In this document: positions 1 to 10,702 of the stretch, piece after piece
How the letters are laid out: the number at the start of each line of letters is the position of its first letter
Position numbering within the stretch: position 1 is the first letter of the stretch
From: ANME-2 cluster archaeon
Lineage (GTDB): Archaea; Halobacteriota; Methanosarcinia; Methanosarcinales; Methanocomedenaceae
DNA: 29,003 bases
Direction: 5' to 3'
Assembly (NCBI GenBank): GCA_023544605.1
Contig: JAMJFQ010000005.1
Coordinates: 1-29,003 of the forward strand
Translations under genes and position numbers: made by a program
Notes under the pieces: generated by a model
The model's database searches: none
What the model was told of the DNA's origin: nothing
What the model saw: the letters and a program-made list of their open reading frames with translations, nothing else

Positions 1-2490
1 GTGGTCACCATAAGTTCATCAGATTCGTTCACTGCTTTTACATCTACTACAAGGCCATTGCGAATGCTGGATATAATGGTTATGACACCCTGGCCTCCCC
101 TGTTGATGTTGCGGTATTCACCAAACTCTGTCCGCTTCCCGAATCCGTTCTCGGTAATGGTCAACAGGGTTGCGTCATCCCTGACTACATCCATTCCTAC
201 CACATGGTCATCGCCGATAAGCCGGATACCGCGAACGCCCCTGGAGCTGCGACCTGTCGGACGAACATCGGTCTCTGAGAATCGAATCGCTTTGCCATGC
301 CGGGTACCTATGATAATGTCCATTGAACCATCAGTCAGTTTAACGGTTTGGAGTTCATCCCCTTCATCCAGTTTTATGGCTATAATGCCTCCACGCCTTG
401 GATTTTTGAACGCTGACAGGTCGGTCTTATTCACTACACCGCACTTGGTAGCCATTATGAGGTTATGACCCTGATCAAACGTCTTTACCGGTATCTGGGC
501 AGTGACACTCTCACCGTTATCCACTTCAATAAGGTTGATGATGGCTTTACCGCGGCTTTGCCTTGAAGCATCAGGTATCTCGTAGACCTTGAGCCAGTGT
601 ACTCTTCCCCTGTCAGTAAAGAACAGGATATAATCATGGGTGGACGCTATGAACAGGTCCTCTACAAAATCGGTTTCCTTGGTATCCATACCAATGACAC
701 CGCGCCCGCCCCTGCGCTGCTGTCTGTAGGTGTCAATGGGCATGCGCTTGATATATCCACTATTGGAAATTGTGACCACCACGTTCTCCACAGGGATCAG
801 GTCCTCATCCTCCAGATCCACTCCACCCTCGATGATCTGGGAGCGCCTGGCATCACCATAACGCTTCTTGATATCTGCCAGTTCCTCCTTCATGATGTTC
901 AGAATCTTGGCCCGGTCGGACAGAAGCTCAAGCAGCCATTTAATGGTCTCAAGCAGTTCCTTGTGCTCGTTATCGATCTTTTCCCGCTCCAGGCCAGTGA
1001 GTTTTTGCAGCCTCATATCAAGTATGGCCTTGGCCTGCTCCTCACTAAGGTCGAAATTTGACATAAGTCCATCCCTGGCCTCCTCTACCGTCTTGCTACC
1101 CCTGATGAGGGCAATGACCTGGTCGATATGGTCCAGTGCGATCTTCAGTCCTTCCAGGATATGGGCGCGCTTGCGGGCCTTCTCCAGTTCGAACTGGCTG
1201 CGACGGGTGATCACCACAACACGGTGGTCAATGAAATGCACAATGAGTTCTTTCAGGGTCAGCACCTGGGGCTGGCCGTCCACCAGTGCCAGATTGATGA
1301 TCCCGAAGGAGGATTCCATCTGGGTATGTTTGTACAACTGGTTCAGCACCACATCTGCATTGGTGCCCCGGCTCAGTTCGATCACTACTCTAATACCATC
1401 CCGGTCAGATTCGTCGCGCAGGTCAGTAATGCCAACGATCTTTTTCTCCTTGACCAGTTCGGCGATGCTCTCGATGAGCTTGGCCTTGTTCACCTGGTAA
1501 GGCACCTCATCAATGATTATCATCTCTTTATTCTTCTTTTCCTCAATATGGGTCTTTGCCCGCATCTTCACGATGCCTCTCCCGGTCTGGTATGCACTGC
1601 GAATCCCGCTTTGGCCAAAAATATAGGCACCGGTTGGGAAATCGGGGCCTTTGACCACACCCATCAGGTCCTGGATCTCTATCTCAGGGTCGTCGATGGT
1701 CATGTTCACTGCATCCACTATCTCATCGAGGTTATGAGGCGGCATGTTGGTGGCCATACCCACTGCAATACCGGTCGAGCCATTTACCAGCAGGTTTGGT
1801 AGTTTGGAAGGCAGCACCACCGGTTCTTCCAGGGACCCGTCATAGTTGGGTATGAAATCCACGGTCTTCTTGTCAATATCTGCCAGCATCTCCTCAGCGA
1901 TGCGGTCCATACGAACCTCGGTATAACGCATGGCTGCTGCCGAATCTCCGTCAATGGAACCGAAGTTGCCCTGGCCATCGGCCAGAGGGTAACGTAAATT
2001 GAAATCCTGTGCCATCCTGACCATAGTGTCATAAATTGCTGCGTCGCCATGGGGATGGTACTTACCCATGACATCACCTACTATCCTTGCAGATTTCTTG
2101 TAGGGCTTATCACGTGTCATGCCCTGTTCCTGCATGCCGAACAGGATGCGCCGGTGTACAGGCTTCAGGCCGTCACGCACATCAGGCAGGGCCCGGCCAA
2201 CGATAACGCTCATGGCATAATCGAGATACGAGTTCTTCATCTCGTCCTCGATGTTCAGGGGTATTATCTTATCTGTAAAATTCTCGCCATTATCCCCACC
2301 ATTGGCTCCACCGATATCCCTGTCATTATCCTCAACGATATCTTCAGGTACATTCTCGTCAGTACCCTCGCCAGTGTCCCCGGCGAGATTCACCTCAGTA
2401 TCCTCACTGAGATTCTCTTCAGTACCTTCGCCGGTATCTTCGACCATATTTCCCTCGTTTTCGTTCAACTCTTCATCCCCGGGAAACTCA

Positions 2491-2498
<8 letters not shown>
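1..2498 (-). CDS. gyrA: DNA gyrase subunit A, 3' end cut by window edge
   Basis: GyrA breaks and rejoins DNA in the GyrA2B2 enzyme that adds negative supercoils. I translated the frame from the ATG at 2498 to the edge: 832 codons without a stop, so only the last part of the C-terminal domain is missing. The core begins near residue 79 (IIPLNIEDEMKNSYLDYAM). The catalytic tyrosine is Tyr192 in AAAMRYTEVR, equivalent to E. coli Tyr122. The GyrA box QQRRGGRG is at 593-600, which indicates true gyrase rather than topoisomerase IV. Residues 1-72 are an unusual acidic, repetitive extension with 27 Asp/Glu and one Arg. The ATG overlaps the gyrB stop by 8 nt (ATGTCTGA), so translation is probably coupled. 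Archaeal gyrases are known to be of bacterial origin. Confidence 0.97.
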
Positions 2499-4386
<1,888 letters not shown>

Positions 4387-4405
4387 CAATGGTCTCCAAA
4401 ATGTA

Positions 4406-5503
4406 TCAAATTATACCCATCTCGGTGAGCCTCTCGGGCAAATACCGCTGGGTCACGAAGTCCAGACCCTTACCGGCAAAAGCCTGCTGTTCTGCTTTCT
4501 TGCCGATATCAAGTTGTAGTTGTATCTGGGTCTTCCAGTAATCGGAATCGAACCTGGGATCTGTCAGTTCACTGCGCAGGGCCTTGATATCCTGGTCGGT
4601 CAGCTTGTCAGTGGACAGGTCGTACTCCACGATATCACTGGGCTGCACGCCAATGAACTGTGCCGCAGGTGTTGCCATGAACTCGGACATATGCGCGCTC
4701 TTTATTGCACCATAGGCCACACTGGCATATATCCGGTAGCTCCAGGGGTCACCATCAGTGAACACGACTACGGGCAGGTTCAGCTCTTCATTGAGCCTCT
4801 TCAACATGCGCCGGGTACTCCTGGCAGGCTGGCCCTTGAGGTGCACCTGGATAGCACTAAAATCTTCATCAAAACCATTCTCGATAAGCCTGGCATGCAT
4901 ACCGCCCGTCTCAATAGCTATAATGAATTTTGCATCGTGTTCCAGGAATTCAACATTCTCAACATTGAACGGTATCTGGTAGCCGCCTTCGCCCACATCA
5001 TCACGGCAGTGGATTATCCTCTCGCCCCGCTTTGTGGTCTCCTTGAGCTTCAATGAACCGAACAGCGTTGCACCGTCCTCTTCGGGCCTCATATGAAAAT
5101 ATTCCCGCTGCAGGGCGCTTATTATCTCAAGGTCCTCGATCATACGGTCGCTCTCGGGTTGTTCATTGAACTTGGCTATGTCCCAGTTCTCTGAGATGTA
5201 ATACAACTCTCTCAAAGTCGAGCCACGGTTGTTCTCGAGATGTTCCTTAATGAGCAGTTCCACCACATAGGACATCTTCAGTATCTGGTTTGCACCCTTC
5301 ACGGTCTTGGCGCTGCGGGTGCTGGTACTGTCCCCGTATACCCACACTTCGCTGTCATTGTTGTATTCGATATTGGCTTTGGTACGGGTAGGCATTACGA
5401 TATTTGGCACCTTCTGGTTCTCAAACTGGTCATAGAACCGCTCTATAATGCCTAACAGCGCTTCCTTTGCCATTTTATCCCGCTGCTGTATATGTTCATT
5501 CAT
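4406..5503 (-). CDS. top6A: DNA topoisomerase VI subunit A
   Basis: This is the Spo11-like DNA cleavage subunit of topoisomerase VI, which relaxes supercoils and decatenates DNA. It has 365 residues from the chosen ATG. The winged-helix cleavage motif is TLRELYYISENW, with the catalytic tyrosine in the tandem Tyr101-Tyr102. The Toprim metal ligands are Glu198 (AIETGG) and Asp250/Asp252 (FTDGDPWSYRIY). An ATG two codons upstream (5509) is possible but is only 1 nt from the GGGGG tract. The ATG at 5503 sits 7 nt from it and overlaps the top6B stop in ATGAATGA, which suggests coupled, stoichiometric synthesis of the two subunits. Confidence 0.97.
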   Translation of the reverse strand: MNEHIQQRDKMAKEALLGIIERFYDQFENQKVPNIVMPTRTKANIEYNNDSEVWVYGDSTSTRSAKTVKGANQILKMSYVVELLIKEHLENNRGSTLRELYYISENWDIAKFNEQPESDRMIEDLEIISALQREYFHMRPEEDGATLFGSLKLKETTKRGERIIHCRDDVGEGGYQIPFNVENVEFLEHDAKFIIAIETGGMHARLIENGFDEDFSAIQVHLKGQPARSTRRMLKRLNEELNLPVVVFTDGDPWSYRIYASVAYGAIKSAHMSEFMATPAAQFIGVQPSDIVEYDLSTDKLTDQDIKALRSELTDPRFDSDYWKTQIQLQLDIGKKAEQQAFAGKGLDFVTQRYLPERLTEMGII

Positions 5504-7367
5504 CCACATACCCCCGTACAGCCTTGGCCCCGTTTACCATTGCTTCATCCGCACCTTCGAGTATCAGGCCTGGCAAGGCGTTAGCTTCTTCTTCAGATAC
5601 AAATGGCAGGTGGTATTTGATGGTCTCTCTATCACCTGCTTTCAGGTTAAGTTTCCAGGTATGGTCGGTATCCCTGCCCATGGAAATGGTTTTTGGTTCA
5701 GGCTGGGCATCTCTTACCGGGTACTGGTGGGTATCATGTAGTTTGATGGTAAAAGCTGCATCACCGTAGTTACGGATGTTAATTTCTACCTGGTAACCGT
5801 CACCGTTTTTGGATACACTGCGCTGTACCAGCAAATTGCCCATGACCTTTGCCACGATGGGTGTTATATCAGGAGTGGGTTTTTCCAGCACCTGGGAGAC
5901 CTTCTCAGCTATCCGGGGTAGTATCTTCTTGATGATCTCTTCTTTTTCACGCCGCTTTGACAGGTGTTGCTGCTTTGAGAGGAATGTTTTGAGCTTGCGC
6001 CCTACATCCTTAAGGGCCAGTTCGACCTCGTCTATGATCTCGGGGACATCTGCCAGGGCGTCTTTGCTCTCTGATGTGAAGGGTATGTGGGTAGAGGCAA
6101 CGTGTACTACCAAAACAGCAGGACCTGTGGGTAATCCGCCGCCGGGCTGGTTCATGGAATAATTCTTCCACCTGATATGCTCAATAGCATGGGTAATAGC
6201 ACAGCCGCCCTGTTGGTATAATAGCGGTACACGGTTGGCAAATCGTAAGATATTGACCCGGTCCTCTTTGCCCAGACTACCTCCATAGGCAATACCTGCT
6301 TCTACCAGGAAAGGATGGCCCGAGTGCACTGACGCAGTTCGGCTGATGGTGGCAATAAAATCCACGCTGAATTCCTTTTCCAGGCCTTTATAAATGAGCG
6401 ATTCTGTGATGGGTGATAGGCAGTCGGTGGGGGGTGCCGATATCTTCACTTTTTTAAAGACATCAATGAGTTTTTTTGCGTCTTCCAGTTGAAGGTCATG
6501 GGGATCACTTTCAGGGTCAAGGTGTGCAGTTTTGCATATCTCTTCTGCAGTCTGCAGCCCAATACGGGAGAAACTATAGCGCAAGAACGGGGCTAGTTTT
6601 TGCCTGTCAGTATAGCGCATCATCTTGATGAGCGTACCCAGTTCAATACCCTCGGGATGAGGCAATATCTCCTTGGCCGGTTCAGGAATTTTGTCCACTG
6701 CCCTGTCAAATACAATAGTGTTGCCGTCCGGTTCTACCAGTGTGAACCTTGCATGGGGATTGACCACAGCCGTGCTTTTCATATATTCCAGGACACTCTG
6801 GCGCCGCCCCTTCACATATGAGGCAGTCATCTCCATTTCTACCCGGGTGCCCCTGGGCCGGTCCCAGTCTACTTCCTTGTCTTCCAGTATCTCGGGTTCG
6901 TTGGTGCTGGTGTTAATGACCAGTTCATAATAATGAGCGGGTTTGGATCTGTCTATCTTGGATATGATCTTGGTGGGCCTACCCGTGGTTAACTGGCTGT
7001 ACAGCACTGCGGCCGATATGCCTATACCCTGCTGGCCCCGACTCTGTTTGATAGCATGGAAACGGGAGCCATACAGGAGTTTGGCAAATGTCTTTGGTAT
7101 CTGTTCCTTAACTATGCCAGGACCGTTATCCTCTGCAATGAGCGCCACGTTATCACCACCGGCATTCTCAATGCTGACCATGATATCAGGGAGTATCTCA
7201 GCTTCTTCACAAGCGTCCAGGGAGTTATCCACAGCTTCCTTCACAGCAGTGAGCAAACTGCGAGGTGCGGAGTCGAAACCCAGTATCTGCCTGTTCTTTT
7301 CAAAGAATTCAGCGATACTTATGGCACGTTGTTTTTTTGCAAGCTCTTCTGCGATAGGTTGTGCCAC
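5496..7367 (-). CDS. top6B: DNA topoisomerase VI subunit B
   Basis: This is the GHKL ATPase subunit of topoisomerase VI, which dimerises on ATP binding and drives strand passage by subunit A. It has 623 residues, a normal full length with a C-terminal immunoglobulin-like region. ATP-site motifs visible are VKEAVDNSLDACEEA near residue 46, AEDNGPGI near 78, and RGQQGIGISAAVLYSQLTTGRP near 110. The start is GTG, with AGGGA about 7 nt upstream. It is the first gene of the top6B-top6A-gyrB-gyrA operon. The 116-base gap upstream (7368-7483) is AT-rich and contains TATA-like stretches, so the operon promoter probably lies there. Confidence 0.97.
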   Translation of the reverse strand: MAQPIAEELAKKQRAISIAEFFEKNRQILGFDSAPRSLLTAVKEAVDNSLDACEEAEILPDIMVSIENAGGDNVALIAEDNGPGIVKEQIPKTFAKLLYGSRFHAIKQSRGQQGIGISAAVLYSQLTTGRPTKIISKIDRSKPAHYYELVINTSTNEPEILEDKEVDWDRPRGTRVEMEMTASYVKGRRQSVLEYMKSTAVVNPHARFTLVEPDGNTIVFDRAVDKIPEPAKEILPHPEGIELGTLIKMMRYTDRQKLAPFLRYSFSRIGLQTAEEICKTAHLDPESDPHDLQLEDAKKLIDVFKKVKISAPPTDCLSPITESLIYKGLEKEFSVDFIATISRTASVHSGHPFLVEAGIAYGGSLGKEDRVNILRFANRVPLLYQQGGCAITHAIEHIRWKNYSMNQPGGGLPTGPAVLVVHVASTHIPFTSESKDALADVPEIIDEVELALKDVGRKLKTFLSKQQHLSKRREKEEIIKKILPRIAEKVSQVLEKPTPDITPIVAKVMGNLLVQRSVSKNGDGYQVEINIRNYGDAAFTIKLHDTHQYPVRDAQPEPKTISMGRDTDHTWKLNLKAGDRETIKYHLPFVSEEEANALPGLILEGADEAMVNGAKAVRGYVDE

Positions 7368-7483
7368 TAATTTATCCCTTCTTTTTATAAGAAATTACTA
7401 TCCGTTTTTTACGACATGGAGTATGTCAGTTATTAAATATTAGACTTTTGATTCTATCCACTGCTATTGAAAGCGATGGGTGT

Positions 7484-7714
7484 TCAGAGTTCTGCACCTA
7501 CAACGGTCTGGGTGGCTGTGACGTTCTCACTCTCACGTATTGTATCGACCAAATTGTTTAAGGTACTCAAACCTTCTACTTCGCTGATAACTACAAAATC
7601 ATATTCTCCAAAAACATGATACATGTCCTTGATCCCTTCTATCTTCTGGAGTTCATTGTATGCAGTCTTCTCTTGGCCCGGCACCACATTGACCATTATT
7701 ACACCTATTACCAT
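7484..7714 (-). CDS. Stand-alone Lrp/AsnC-type ligand-binding (RAM) domain protein
   Basis: This 76-residue protein matches the C-terminal effector-binding domain of Lrp/AsnC regulators and has no DNA-binding helix-turn-helix. The pattern starts with an IGVIMVNVVPG strand, followed by a helix (EKTAYNELQKI), MYHVFGEYDFVVISEVEG, and a last helix and strand with VVGAEL. Free RAM domains are known in archaea and bacteria and form beta-barrel oligomers that can bind amino acids. The role here is unknown; it could modulate a partner Lrp protein. The ATG is preceded by GGTGAT. Upstream lies a TATA-like AATTTTA and, beyond it, the palindrome at 7775-7808 that recurs at 28969-29001. Confidence 0.85.
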   Translation of the reverse strand: MVIGVIMVNVVPGQEKTAYNELQKIEGIKDMYHVFGEYDFVVISEVEGLSTLNNLVDTIRESENVTATQTVVGAEL

Positions 7715-7774
7715 AAATTATCACCATTCCTCTTTGTGATGTTTCGTGCTTACTTAGAGTAAAATTCTCTATGT

Positions 7775-7808
7775 CAAGTCAATCCGAACAATAGTGAGGA
7801 TTTGCTTG
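7775..7808 (-). promoter_or_regulatory. Palindromic upstream element, copy 1
   Basis: The arms CAAG-nn-AATCC and GGATT-nn-CTTG flank a 12-base centre (7786-7797). On the minus strand the palindrome centre is about 30 bp upstream of a TATA-like AATTTTA (about 7760-7766), which is followed by the Lrp-type gene starting at 7714. A nearly identical element lies in the same position before the gene at 28895. It could be a regulator binding site or an RNA hairpin. Confidence 0.55.
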
Positions 7809-7956
7809 TGTTTTTATTGGTCCTTCTATTGGTTTAATGAGCTTTAAAGCTATTGATTTTATCAGTTCGAAGTATGCAAACAGGGTAATATCAAGGTTCA
7901 TGTTTACATTAAAAATAAAGGGTAAACCTTCAGATCATATCAAGTATCATAAACCT

Positions 7957-8532
7957 TCACAGCACACCCTTGGTACTGGGCACACCATCCCCACCCACAA
8001 CCGCAGCCCGCTTCAACGCTACCGCAAATGCCTTGAACAGCGCCTCTATCTTGTGGTGGTCGTTCTCGCCGATCACCTTCAGATGCGCATTGATACCTGC
8101 ATTGTTGACCACTGACTCAAAGAAATGCCGGGTCATCTGGGTGGAAAAATCGCCCACTTTCGGGCTCATGAACCTGGCATCGAAGGCAAGATAACTTCGC
8201 CCCCCCAGATCAAGCGCCACCTCTGCAAGTGCTTCATCCATAGGCACTGTGGCCTCACCGAACCTGACAATCCCCTTCTTATCACCCAGTGCTTTTTCCA
8301 GGGCCCTGCCCAGCACGATACCCACATCCTCAATGGTATGGTGTTCATCGATATGGACATCACCCCTGGCCTGTATTGTAAGGTCGAGTCCGCCGTGGCG
8401 TGCCAGCGAAGTAAGCATGTGATCAAAAAAAGCCACACCTGTATCTATATCAGCTGACCCGGTGCCGTCAAGGTTTATTTTTATTTCAATAGCAGTCTCT
8501 TTGGTCTTACGTTTCTGTTTTGCGCTTCTCAT
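7957..8532 (-). CDS. hisB: Imidazoleglycerol-phosphate dehydratase
   Basis: HisB converts imidazole glycerol phosphate to imidazole acetol phosphate in histidine synthesis. It is 191 residues, the usual monofunctional length without the phosphatase domain of enterobacteria. The two half-repeats carry the Mn-binding motifs: FFDHML near 35-40, DEHHTIED at 62-69, and NDHHKIEALFKAF near 160. The ATG at 8532 gives an N-terminus beginning MRSAKQKRK. It lies 64 nt downstream of hisA's 3' neighbour region on the opposite side of no other gene, and faces the same way as hisA, whose stop is at 8597. TATA-like stretches between 8550 and 8585 suggest it can have its own promoter. The downstream gap to the Lrp-type gene (7715-7956) holds the palindromic element and AT-rich sequence. 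Confidence 0.97.
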   Translation of the reverse strand: MRSAKQKRKTKETAIEIKINLDGTGSADIDTGVAFFDHMLTSLARHGGLDLTIQARGDVHIDEHHTIEDVGIVLGRALEKALGDKKGIVRFGEATVPMDEALAEVALDLGGRSYLAFDARFMSPKVGDFSTQMTRHFFESVVNNAGINAHLKVIGENDHHKIEALFKAFAVALKRAAVVGGDGVPSTKGVL

Positions 8533-8596
8533 ATCCCGTCTTCCCTGTGGTTTATAGAATTACAATATCCCTCTTATAGTATAAACTGGTAGGTTG

Positions 8597-9322
8597 CTAT
8601 CTTTTTGCAGCTTGAACCGCCTCTGTCAGGCTCAGGCGGCCCGTATACAAAGCACTGCCCACCACCACAGCCACCGCACCTGTATCCTTTATGATCCTCA
8701 CATCATCGCTCGTGGTGATGCCGCCCGATGCCACTACCGGTATATTCACCGCTTCCACCAGTTTACGGGTAGGTTCAGGGTCCACACCTCTGAGCAGCCC
8801 CTCACTATCGATATTGGTGAACAGGATACTGCCGGCCCCCATCCCTTCCAGCTGGCGGCCCAGTTCAGGCGGTGTAAATTCAGATATCCTGGCCCACCCG
8901 TGGGTGGTCACTTTACCGTTTTTGGCATCCAGGGATACCATGATATGCTCTTTGCCGTAACTATCAGACATCTCCTGAACAAAACCGGGATCCATCACGG
9001 CAGCCGTACCGATGATCACTCTGTCCACGCCCAATCCCAGCAGCGCCTCTACATCATCGGAAGTCCTGATGCCGCCGCCTACCTCTATAATGACATCCGT
9101 GGCGTCCACGATATTTTCAATTGCCAGAGCATTGATCCTCTCACCCTGGATGGCACCGTCAAGATCGATAAGATGCAGTGTCTGTGCCCCCTCTTTCACC
9201 CATCGCAGCGCCTGGGAAGTGGGGTCATCCAGCGAGACCAGTTCAGTTCCGGGCACACCCTGAACGAGTTGCACACACTTTCCCCCTTTCAGGTCAACAG
9301 CAGGTATAACTTCAAAACTCAT
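8597..9322 (-). CDS. hisA: Phosphoribosylformimino-AICAR-phosphate (ProFAR) isomerase
   Basis: HisA is a TIM-barrel isomerase that opens the aminoaldose ring of ProFAR to a ketose in histidine synthesis. It is 241 residues, the normal length. Conserved parts are IPAVDLKGGKCVQL at the N-terminus with the catalytic-type Asp, EVGGGIR and VASGGI phosphate-binding loops, and LFTNIDSEGLLRGVD carrying the second catalytic acid region. Archaeal HisA often resembles this more than HisF, and the AVDL and GGGIR signatures fit HisA. A clear ribosome binding site is not visible. A TATA-like ATTTTACG lies about 35 nt upstream of the ATG, so the transcript leader may be very short. It is upstream of hisB on the same strand. 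Confidence 0.95.
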   Translation of the reverse strand: MSFEVIPAVDLKGGKCVQLVQGVPGTELVSLDDPTSQALRWVKEGAQTLHLIDLDGAIQGERINALAIENIVDATDVIIEVGGGIRTSDDVEALLGLGVDRVIIGTAAVMDPGFVQEMSDSYGKEHIMVSLDAKNGKVTTHGWARISEFTPPELGRQLEGMGAGSILFTNIDSEGLLRGVDPEPTRKLVEAVNIPVVASGGITTSDDVRIIKDTGAVAVVVGSALYTGRLSLTEAVQAAKR

Positions 9323-9384
9323 GCTCGTATATTCTGGTCACTGTAACGTAAAATTATCGCAAAAAACTCAGGTGAAAAGTAACA

Positions 9385-10635
9385 TCAAACCATATTAGCC
9401 ATTATAAGCACGGTTACCAGACACACGGTGCCAGAAGCATCAACAATACTTGACATCATAGGTATGCTGTGGTTATCAGGGTCCAGCCTGAGCCTGTATG
9501 CGGCAATAGCTACATAATATCCAACAAGGTTTACAATGGTAACAGCGATAAGTCCCGCACCTGTGCTGATAAACACCATGGTCCCGGCACCAGGTGTACC
9601 TACACCCATCAACGTGCTTACTACAAAGGCTGAAATTCCCACAAGAGGGAAGACCACCAGCGAATACAGGTATATCAGCAGGAAATTTGGCAATACCTTT
9701 TTTCCAGGGAATATATCAGGGTCGAACATACCAGTGTGTAGCATGGAGGACAGCCGGGACGTAAGAATGCCCCCCAATGCATTGTTATCTTCCAGGAACA
9801 GGGGTACCATGACGAGCAGGGCAGGCAGTACCAGAAAACCGTCCATTTTTGAGTCAATTATCAACCCCGCAATGGTACTCATGAACCCGGCAACAAGCAG
9901 CATGGGAATGCTCTCATAGATGATCCGCTTCATTATATCCAGGTCTGAGCGTACGGTAAGCCAGATGATCGCCAGTGCAAGCACACCTAAGAGGATGAAC
10001 AACATGGTATGAATTATTGAACCCTGCCCACCTATCAAGATCACAGCAATGAAGATGGCAGGCAAGGTGACCATATCCCCTGCAGCCGTAATAATGGGGG
10101 CACTCATATTGTCAATATCCCAACCCCGGTTATGACCGGTGACAGCAACACCCACGGTAATGGTCAGGACAAATATGCTCGAAATGATCCCTCCTATCAT
10201 AGAGATCAAAACAAATTCAATTAAACCGATACTGTTTATGTTCAGTAAGAAGGCCAGTACCCAGGCCATTACACCCAGGGCAAAGGATATCAGTACCGTG
10301 TTTACCATGGAAGCATATATGTTCTGGTTCAAAATACTATGGCTCTTCAGTGATGTTGAGAACATACCGGTATGCAGTGCAGTCCCTAACCGGGAACCCA
10401 TAGCTCCGAAGATGTTCCCTCTCATACCGATAGCAGGGATTATGAGGAGGATCAATCCGGGCAGGGTCTCAAGGATCCCTGCCATCATGCCAAGTACCAT
10501 ACCCGCTGCCAGACTCATGAGACTCATCAACATAAGACCCGAGAATCCCTCTTTCAGGGTAGAAGGGGTGAAATGGTATTGCAGTGATTTCCGGAATGAC
10601 ATGTCTTTGAACGTATCTTCCTCAAAATCTGGCAT
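9385..10635 (-). CDS. MgtE-like divalent cation transporter with two membrane domains
   Basis: This 416-residue integral membrane protein resembles two fused copies of the MgtE/SLC41 transmembrane domain. It lacks the cytoplasmic N and CBS domains of bacterial MgtE. The internal duplication is visible: LPGLILLIIPAIGMRGN...SRLGTALHTGMF in the first half matches LPALLVMVPLFLEDNN...SRLSSMLHTGMF in the second. GWDIDNMSAPIITAAGDMVT likewise matches LDPDNHSIPMMSSIVDASGT. Acidic residues in these segments probably line the cation path. Mg2+ or another divalent metal is the likely substrate, by family. GAGGGATTG precedes the ATG. It is transcribed divergently from a PhoU/RCK_C protein that is also duplicated, and the two probably work together. 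Confidence 0.85.
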   Translation of the reverse strand: MPDFEEDTFKDMSFRKSLQYHFTPSTLKEGFSGLMLMSLMSLAAGMVLGMMAGILETLPGLILLIIPAIGMRGNIFGAMGSRLGTALHTGMFSTSLKSHSILNQNIYASMVNTVLISFALGVMAWVLAFLLNINSIGLIEFVLISMIGGIISSIFVLTITVGVAVTGHNRGWDIDNMSAPIITAAGDMVTLPAIFIAVILIGGQGSIIHTMLFILLGVLALAIIWLTVRSDLDIMKRIIYESIPMLLVAGFMSTIAGLIIDSKMDGFLVLPALLVMVPLFLEDNNALGGILTSRLSSMLHTGMFDPDIFPGKKVLPNFLLIYLYSLVVFPLVGISAFVVSTLMGVGTPGAGTMVFISTGAGLIAVTIVNLVGYYVAIAAYRLRLDPDNHSIPMMSSIVDASGTVCLVTVLIMANMV

Positions 10636-10702
10636 ATCAATCCCTCATCGGTGGTTTTATGTATCGTTAGCATAAATAGACTGCTATTTAGGTAGATTTA
10701 TT
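10636..10702. promoter_or_regulatory. Divergent promoter region between transporter and PhoU/RCK_C gene
   Basis: This 67-base gap must hold start signals for both directions. TATA-like sequences are visible on each strand: CATAAATAG near 10671-10679 on the plus strand and ATACATAAAA near 10658 on the minus strand. AGGTAG precedes the plus-strand ATG. The close spacing suggests joint regulation, but no operator is evident. Confidence 0.4.

Noticed and set aside
868..1500. Long open frame on the plus strand, rich in Ser and Arg
   Set aside because: It lies antisense to gyrA, which shows GyrA motifs and a continuous frame; the Ser/Arg-rich composition is typical of an antisense shadow.
1784..2077. 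Open frame on the minus strand inside gyrA
   Set aside because: It is in another frame of gyrA, over the catalytic tyrosine region, and has no protein-like pattern of its own.
7840..7851. Perfect 12-base palindrome AGCTTTAAAGCT
   Set aside because: It lies in an AT-rich gap with no promoter at a sensible distance, and a palindrome of this length is easily due to chance.
7902..7927. GTTTAC/GTAAAC inverted repeat after hisB, possible terminator
   Set aside because: The stem is only 6 AT-rich bp with a 14-base loop; too weak to list as a feature.
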